Below are positions 58,127 to 64,000 of a stretch of DNA of 64,000 nucleotides, piece after piece. Within the stretch, counting starts at the first letter, position 1; each line of letters begins with the position of its first letter. Under the pieces are notes generated by a model. The model searched no databases. It was not told the DNA's origin and saw only the letters and a list, made by a program, of their open reading frames with translations. The position numbers and the translations under genes were made by a program. Source of the DNA: Hymenobacter radiodurans (GTDB lineage Bacteria; Bacteroidota; Bacteroidia; Cytophagales; Hymenobacteraceae); contig NZ_CP037922.1 of assembly GCF_004355185.1 (NCBI RefSeq), forward strand, positions 1,674,001-1,738,000. The letters are read 5' to 3'.

Positions 58127-59620
58127 TTACTTTTCTGATTTCTTATCGGCGGGCGTTTCGACGCGGGGTTTATCGGGGTCGTAGGGGCGCTCGGGCGCTT
58201 TCGGCTTCGACTGGCTTCCCGGTTTTTCGTCCTCTTTCTTGGGCTTTCGCGCTTCTACTTGCTGGCCGTCGCGCAGGCTTTCAATCGGATTGACGACTAG
58301 CATCTCGCCGCCTTTCAAGCCTTTTATCACTTCAATCTGGTCGCCAAAATCCCGGCCGGGCACGATGGTTTGGTAGCGAATCTTATTGTTTGCCACCACT
58401 ACCACGCGCGGCTCAATACCACTCGGGACCAGCGCATTGGCGGAGATAACCACGCTGGGCCGGGTGCGCGGCAACTGAAATCGTACTTGGGCAAACATGC
58501 CGGGCCGTAGCAGCTTGTCGGTGTTAGGCACCTGTACCTGAGTGAGCAGAGTGCGAGTTTCCTCGTTCAACGCGCCCGCATCGCGAGCCACGCGGCCCGC
58601 GAAAGTGCGGTTGGGATACTCAGGTATCAGAATATCGGTTGTCATGCCCGGCTCAATGCTGGGTACAAAATTCTGCGGAATGTTGACGAAGGCTCGCAGC
58701 GTATCCGTCTGCTCAATCTTGAAGAGCTGCGTTCCCTCCGCGTTGCTAGCCGACACCAACGACCCGACTTCCACATTGCGTTGGGTAACAATGCCCCCAA
58801 ACGGCGCCGTAACCCGCCGAAAACCTTGTTGGGCCAACAGCCCGTTGAGCACGGCTTGCTGGGCTTCGTATTGAGCGCGGCCTTCATCTAGCTCTTGCTG
58901 CGAAATGGCCCCCGGCAGCTCAATGCTGCGCAAGCGCTCGAAGCTAGTACGCGCCAGGTTGAGGCTGGCACGGGCCTGCGCTACTTGTTGGTCCAGCTCA
59001 GGCGTAGAGAGCAACGCCAAGAGTTGGCCGCGCTTTACACGGGCGCCAATGTCTGTATACCACGTTTTTACGAAGCCATTAGCGCGAGCAAACACGAAGG
59101 TCTCACGGTTGGAGCGCGTGTCGGCGGGCAGCTCTACGCGGGTCGTGTCGGGAGCAGCAGCGGCGGGCTCCACAGTCACGATCGTGAGGGCGTTGGCGTC
59201 TTTTTCAGCTTCTTCTTTCCGCTTTTTGTCTTTGCTCAAGCGCGGTAGCAACCCAATCAGCAACAAGGCCGCAAACACAACTCCGATGCCCAGCATGATC
59301 AGCCAAATACGGCGCTTCTTCTTGCCGGGGGCTTTTTTTCGTCGTCTTCGTCGGCAGCAGCCTGTGCTTCCTCCTGCTTATCGTTCTTCGACTTGGCTTC
59401 CTCTTTTCTGTCCGCTTCCGCTTCCGGGCTGGGGGCGACGACCTCCTCCAATCCGCGTCGGGCGCGGGCTGGGGGCTTTTTCATGCGCAAACGTGTCTCC
59501 CAGCTCCGCCCGTTGATTGGCATTTTCGGGACGAGTGTCCTGGTCAGAGTCGGCGGCGGGCTCCTCGGGGCGCGGGTCGTCCTTGGGCGGGTCTTTGTAG
59601 TCGTCGGAGCTAGTAGCCAT
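58127..59620 (-). CDS. RND efflux membrane fusion protein (three frameshifts)
   Basis: Repaired length is 498 residues. Residues 1-105 form a long charged, disordered tail (many D, E, P, K), then one membrane helix at 106-126 (IWLIMLGIGVVFAALLL), then the HlyD/AcrA adaptor: lipoyl half with FVFARANGFVKTWYTDIGARVKRGQLLALLSTPELDQQ, hairpin, and beta-barrel. Three C5/G5 runs break it (59337-59341, 59431-59435, 59471-59475); one base each restores a continuous frame. Canonical MFPs have no such N-terminal extension. Its partners are the adjacent RND pump and NodT channel. Confidence 0.85.
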
Positions 59621-59685
59621 AAGGTGAGTAACGTAGGGTGAAGCGCGGGCTTCGGGTATCGCAAAATGGGTTGAAGCAGCTACGC

Positions 59686-62600
59686 TTAGGCAGCTACGCG
59701 GTCTTGTTCGGCTTCCTTCTCTTCGGCCACTAACTGCTTCTTTTTGAAGTAGCTAAACACCACTGGCACGAAAAACAGCGTGGTGAAGGTGGCTAGGAGC
59801 AGGCCGCCAATAACGGCCCGGCCCAGGGGGGCATTTTGCTCGCCTCCTTCGCCCAGCGCCAACGACAACGGCAGCAAACCAATGATGGCGGCCAGAGCGG
59901 TCATTAGCACCGGGCGCAGACGGGTAACGCCCGCATCAATGGCCGCGTCGCGCGGACTCAGGTCGGGTTGGGCCTCTCGCCGTTCGTTGGCAAATGACAC
60001 CACCAGAATACTGTTGGCCGTGGCAATACCGATACACATAATGGCGCCCATAAGCGAAGGCACGCTGAAGGTAGTTTGGGTTACAAACAGCATCCAGAGC
60101 ATACCCGAAATAGCGCCTGGCAGGGCCGTAATGATGATAAATGGATCGAGCCAGCTTTGAAAGTTGACCACCATCAGCAAATACAACAGCACAATAGCGC
60201 CCGCCAGACCAATGCCCAAACCAGTGAAGGAGGTTTTCATGCTTTCCACCTGACCGCGCAGCTCGATAGTCGTGCCTTTCGGTAGGTTTTTGCTCGTTTC
60301 CTCAATGATTTTGCGAATTTCCTTGGCCACGCCACCCAGGTCGCGGCCCTCCACGCTGGCGTAGATATCGACTACGCGCTGAATGTCATAGTCGCTCACC
60401 ACGGCGTCGGTTTGGTCGCGGCGGGTTTGAGCAAAGCTGCTCAGGAGCTGGGCTTGGGTTTGGGTAAGACTGGTGATGCCAATGGTGCGCACATCATCTA
60501 GCGTAGTAAGCTCCCTGGGGGGCGTTTGCACGGCCACCGTGTAGTTCACGCCACTCTCCGGATTCAGCCACTGGTTGGGGTCGGTTTGGGTGCTGGAACT
60601 GAGATTTACCAGCACGTTATCGGCAATGTCGGCTTGGCTGAGGCCGGCCCGCTGGGCGCGCACCCGATCGACGTCGAGGCGAATCTGGGGGCTTTTATCT
60701 GGAAAATAAATGCATCCACGACGCCCGGAATAGCCGCTATTTTCTGTTGAAGCTGCTTGGCTACTTTCTCGTTAATTTCCATGTCGCGGCCCGTCACCTG
60801 CACATCAATGGGAGAGGGCAGGCCGAAGTTCAAGGTCTGATTAACGATGTCGGCGGGCTGAAAAAAGATGGTTAGGTCGGGGTGCTCGCGCTGCACCCGC
60901 CGCCTGATTTCGGTGATATAATCCTGCGTTGGTTCGTGGCCTTTTTTCAGCGAAGCTAGGATCTCGCCATCAGCCGAGCTGATAACGGGGTTGTCACTGA
61001 GCAGCAGGTTCACCGGAATGCTCGGCAAGCCAATATTAGACAGCACCAGTTCCAGCTCTTCGGCCGGAATCACCTCTCGGATGATACCTTCCACCTCCCG
61101 AAACCGCCGCTCTGTTTCCTCCAACCGAGTGCCAGTGGGAGCGCGCACGTGCATGCGCATCTGGCCAGCATCTACTTTGGGAAAGAAGTCTTGCCCAATG
61201 AACGGATACAAGCACCCAGAGCCAATAAAAAGAACTGTGAAGCCAATTACCACGGTTTTGCGGTGGTCGAGCGCCCAATTAAGCGCACTCTGATAAGCTT
61301 CACGCACCTTGTCAAACCGCTTTTCGAAGGCCATGTGCACCCGCCAAATCCAGCCTTTCTGCATGGCTTTGGCGCCTTCCTTTTCCTCGGCCATGAGGGG
61401 CTTTTCCTCATCCTCACCAGCAAGATTAGCGGCTTGTTCCTCATCTACTTGCTGGCGGCGCAGTTGGGCTAGTTCCTTCTCGTGCTCACTTACTGTTTTG
61501 CCGTTACGCGTAAGGTCGCTGGGCACTTCCTCGGGGCCTTGCTCGTGGTAAATAGGCAACTCCTTGCGCAGCAGCACGCGGGCCAGCGTGGGCAGCAGCG
61601 TCCGCGACAAGAAGTAGGACACGAACAGGACGAAAATAACCGTCAGCGCTAGCGGCGTAAAAATGTCAGCCGATACGCCTGAAAGGAAGAAAATCGGGAC
61701 AAACACGATGGCTAATCCTAGGGTAGATACCAAGGCCGGTAGCGCTACTTGCGAGGCGCTATCCAGAATGGACTTTTTCACCCCTTTGCCCATGCCCATG
61801 TTGCGGTGAATATTCTCAATTTCCACCGTGGCGTCGTCTACCAGGTTGCCAATGGAGAGAGCAATGCCGCTCAACGTCATGATGTTAAGTGTCTGCCCAA
61901 AGGCGCGGAGCAACATGATGGTGACCAAGACCGAGAGCGGAATCGAGATGGTAATGATGAGCGTGGACCGCCATGAGCCCAGAAACAGCAGAATCATCAG
62001 GCCCGTGAGAGCCGCCGCCACGCAGCCTTCCACGGCCACCCCCGAAATGGACGAGCGCACAAAAAAGGATTGATCAAACAACAGCTTCACATCCAGCCCT
62101 TTCGGCGAGGTAGCCACTACATTGGGTAGCTCTTCTTTGATCCCGTCGATAACATCGAGCGTGCTGGCCAGTCCGCTTTTAAGAATGGGAATAACTGCCG
62201 TGCGCAGCCCATCTTGGCGCACAATATTGGTTTGGACAGCTGCGCCCTCGTGTACAAATGCTACGTCGCGGATATATATCGTGACGCCGTTTACCTCCTT
62301 TACTGGCAGGTCGTTGAGGGTGGCAATCAACTCAGGGCTGCTGTTGAGGCGTACGTCATACTCCCGGTCGCCAATTTTAGCGGTACCGGCGGGCAGAATC
62401 ACGTTTTGCGTCGTCAATGCATTGACCACATCGTTGCCAGAGAGACCTTTGCCCGCCAACGCATCCGGCTTCAGATCAACCATGATTTGCTTTGACCGAC
62501 CACCGTTGGGCACCAGCAAAGACGCCCCTTTTACGACCGCCAAGCCCGGCCGCACAAAGGAGCGGCTGGCGTCGTATAGGTCGGCTTCGCCCAGGGTTTG

Positions 62601-63037
62601 GGAGGAAAGACTAGCCTGGGCAATGGGCACGTTGGCCGCCGAGTAGCGGATAATCAGTGGGGGGCCAATGCCCTGGGGTAAGCCCGAATGAGCGTGGCCG
62701 TAATAGCCGTGAGCTGGGCCACGCCCGCATCGGGGTCGGTGCCGGGCTGGAAGAACACTTTAATAATGCCGACACCCTTAATAGCGCGCGACTCTAGGTG
62801 CTCGATGTTGTTGACGGTGGTGGTGTACACGCGCTGGTTGACGTTGAGCACGCGCTGGTTCATTTCCTCGGCGCTCATCCCCGAATAGCTCCACACCACG
62901 CCCACCACCGGGATGTTGACCTCGGGAAAAATATCCACCGCCATGGTGAAGATGGTCAAAATGCCCCCCGCTAGAATTACCAGGGCCATGACAATAAAGG
63001 TGTACGGACGCGAAAGCGCCAAGCGAACCATCCACAT
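59686..63037 (-). CDS. RND efflux pump inner-membrane transporter (two frameshifts)
   Basis: Repaired length is about 1117 residues with the twelve-helix HAE1/AcrB plan. The proton-relay Asp pair is in GNLVDDATVEIENIHRN (about 400); the second membrane half has GAIMCIGIATANSILVVSFANERR. Between helices 6 and 7 lies a large charged cytoplasmic insert (about 495-580). Frames break at the G5 at 60687-60691 (repair: FQIKAPQIRLDVDRV) and at about 62675-62680 (repair: LPQGIGPPLIIRY). It expels drugs or lipids with the MFP and NodT proteins downstream. It is first in the operon. Confidence 0.9.
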
Positions 63038-63508
63038 AGGCTAAAATAGAGATAAGAATAAGCGCCGACTCAACAAATGCGAGTTGGTGGCGGGCATTAC
63101 TGTTGAGGTACGTATGCGTAGCGGTTTTGGCGAATAGAAATCGATTTTGGGACTAATTCAGAGTACCAACCACTTACAAAGCGGAAGGTTAGGCTAAAGC
63201 CTGATAGGCAAGTGTTCCTCGCGTCCGCTTTTATGTAATAAAGCGCCAATTCACATCTGGGAAGCAGCCCTGTGTAGACCCTATTAGTTGGCGCTCACCC
63301 ATGCTTTCTGATCCGCGGCTATGCTTAGGCTGGCATAAATTCATACCCAGCATCGGTGAGTGAAGCCTCAAGTCAGACTGTAAGAGGCGCTAACTGTAAA
63401 TAGTTAAATATTAGTTAGTTATAATATAATAAAAATAATATCTATGAAAGTTGATCTATTGTTCTTATCTATCGGGAAAATTATAAAATATTGAAATTAA
63501 TTATAACT
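63038..63508. other. Intergenic region between divergent genes
   Basis: This 471-base gap separates the RND operon from the OpgC-like gene. Bases 63400-63508 are very AT-rich. A 16-codon frame (63444-63494) before the OpgC start is possible but unsupported. No clear TTTG/TAnnTTTG pair is found. Confidence 0.5.
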
Positions 63509-64000
63509 ATGAAAAGAATTCATGCCCTCGATTTCTTCAGAGGTATAATGCTGATTTTGATCACAGTAGATCATTTTCTATCTGAGAAAGACATCGTCAG
63601 ACACTTTACATATGAGTTCATTGGCTGGGTGACTGCTGCTGAGGGCTTCGTATTCTTATCGGGGCTGACAGCAGGCATTATATATACTCATAAGCTGAAT
63701 AAAAAAGGTGAGCGTTATACAAATGAAGCAGCAAAAAAGAGAGCCTGGTTAATTTACAGGAATCATATAGCTATTTTGCTCTTTGCTTTAATAGCTGTAC
63801 TATTTGGTTACGGATTGAATGAATATTGGGTAAATCATTACAGCTTGTTTGCCGAAAATCCATTCTTATCAATATTCTTAGGTGCTACATTGTTATATCA
63901 GCCTATATATTTAGATATATTACCAATGTACGCAGTCTTCATTTTATTTGTGCCAATAGTAATTAAATACTTCGAAAAAGGAATTGTTTGGCAATTATTT
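63509..64000 (+). CDS. OpgC-family membrane protein, truncated by the window edge
   Basis: The 164 visible residues (ATG at 63509) begin RIHALDFFRGIMLILITVDHFL and continue through GFVFLSGLTAGIIYTHK, the opening motif of the OpgC/MdoC family. Helices lie at about 10-30, 45-65, 85-105, 120-140 and 140-155. OpgC adds succinyl groups to osmoregulated periplasmic glucans; related acyltransferase-3 proteins modify polysaccharides. The coding sequence is AT-rich against most of the window. The right end is off the edge. Confidence 0.8.
   Translation, partial: MKRIHALDFFRGIMLILITVDHFLSEKDIVRHFTYEFIGWVTAAEGFVFLSGLTAGIIYTHKLNKKGERYTNEAAKKRAWLIYRNHIAILLFALIAVLFGYGLNEYWVNHYSLFAENPFLSIFLGATLLYQPIYLDILPMYAVFILFVPIVIKYFEKGIVWQLF

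Larger units (their letters stand above)
31..62969. repeat. Dispersed short motif: A/T-rich then GCCCCCCAG, about 35 copies
   Basis: Clear copies with six or seven G/C and an A/T-rich flank include (G/C run positions): 31-36, 1295-1300, 3682-3688, 4405-4410, 8508-8513, 9129-9134, 14898-14903, 15705-15710, 15790-15795, 16662-16667, 19307-19312, 21821-21826, 25336-25341, 27878-27883, 29797-29802, 29962-29967, 33731-33736, 34701-34706, 36419-36424, 36860-36865, 38723-38728, 39232-39237, 41880-41885, 42445-42450, 44571-44576, 45541-45546, 45616-45621, 52060-52065, 52550-52555, 53183-53188, 57211-57216, 59826-59831 and 62964-62969. Most copies are preceded by T on the G strand (TGGGGGGC). They lie on both strands and in genes and gaps alike. 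Five-C variants add more, often as frameshift sites. Confidence 0.75.

Noticed and set aside
31..62969. G-quadruplex formation by the dispersed motif
   Set aside because: Each site has one G run, not four closely spaced runs.
7592..63037. Calling the 15 frameshifted genes pseudogenes
   Set aside because: They include essential or housekeeping genes, no other decay is seen, and each break is one base in a homopolymer. Artefact or slippage is more likely than gene loss.
63444..63494. 16-codon frame as a possible leader peptide before the OpgC-like gene
   Set aside because: No attenuator hairpin or codon run that would point to regulation by translation.
1..64000. Insertion sequences, integrases, prophage, toxin-antitoxin or defence systems
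   Set aside because: No transposase, integrase, phage structural gene or defence nuclease motif was found in any frame that I could support.

Overview
The window looks like chromosomal DNA from a member of the Bacteroidota, most likely a Hymenobacter-type bacterium (order Cytophagales). The indications are a type IX secretion C-terminal sorting domain, a TonB-dependent receptor with a carboxypeptidase-like N-terminal domain, a transketolase encoded as two half-size proteins, Bacteroidota-type promoter elements (TTTG / TAnnTTTG), GC-rich genes with AT-rich intergenic gaps, and the overall mix of families. No transposase, prophage, plasmid or CRISPR signature is visible. Genus assignment is inference.

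Layout, left to right. 1-9.7 kb: a secreted DUF4394 protein cut by the left edge, a Dps-like ferritin with a basic tail, tRNA-Leu(GAG), an RqcH-like/MBL-hydrolase/TerB cluster, 6-phosphofructokinase, a small outer-membrane protein, and a glycosyltransferase-miaA pair. 9.8-14.4 kb: a very large hybrid histidine kinase followed by a single-domain response regulator. 14.5-17.5 kb: a class III aminotransferase and an ECF sigma factor cassette. 17.6-27 kb: an AT-rich RDD protein, a DUF481-type barrel, the two transketolase halves separated by a VWA-domain gene and a 104-bp palindromic element, peroxiredoxin, lipocalin, M23 peptidase and an FAH-family hydrolase. 27-32 kb: an M48 lipoprotein, a lipoprotein plus a coupled micro-ORF, mpl and dnaB. 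32-46 kb: small lipoproteins, ankyrin protein, PepSY protein plus siderophore receptor (iron uptake), LLM oxidoreductase, MFS and TauE transporters, SDR, carboxylesterase and GH30 glycosidase. 46-54.5 kb: a ~1370-residue type IX-secreted repeat adhesin-like protein, mutM, phzF, and a secreted zinc peptidase. 54.7-63 kb: an ABC exporter and a complete tripartite RND efflux operon. The right edge cuts an OpgC-family membrane protein.

Two window-wide signals stand out. First, a short asymmetric motif, (A/T)3-4-GCCCCCC-AG (reverse CTGGGGGGC-(A/T)n), recurs at about 35 or more places, on both strands, in all reading frames and in intergenic DNA, and it forces codons such as TTG-CCC-CCC and GGG-GGC-AAA. 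Second, 21 single-base frameshifts break 15 genes, including dnaB, miaA and mpl. Every one is repaired by adding one base, and 16 of the 21 lie in the G/C run of this motif. The simplest reading is a real genome-wide iterated motif combined with homopolymer under-calling in the assembly. The broken genes are therefore annotated here as full-length coding regions with frameshift positions given, not as pseudogenes.
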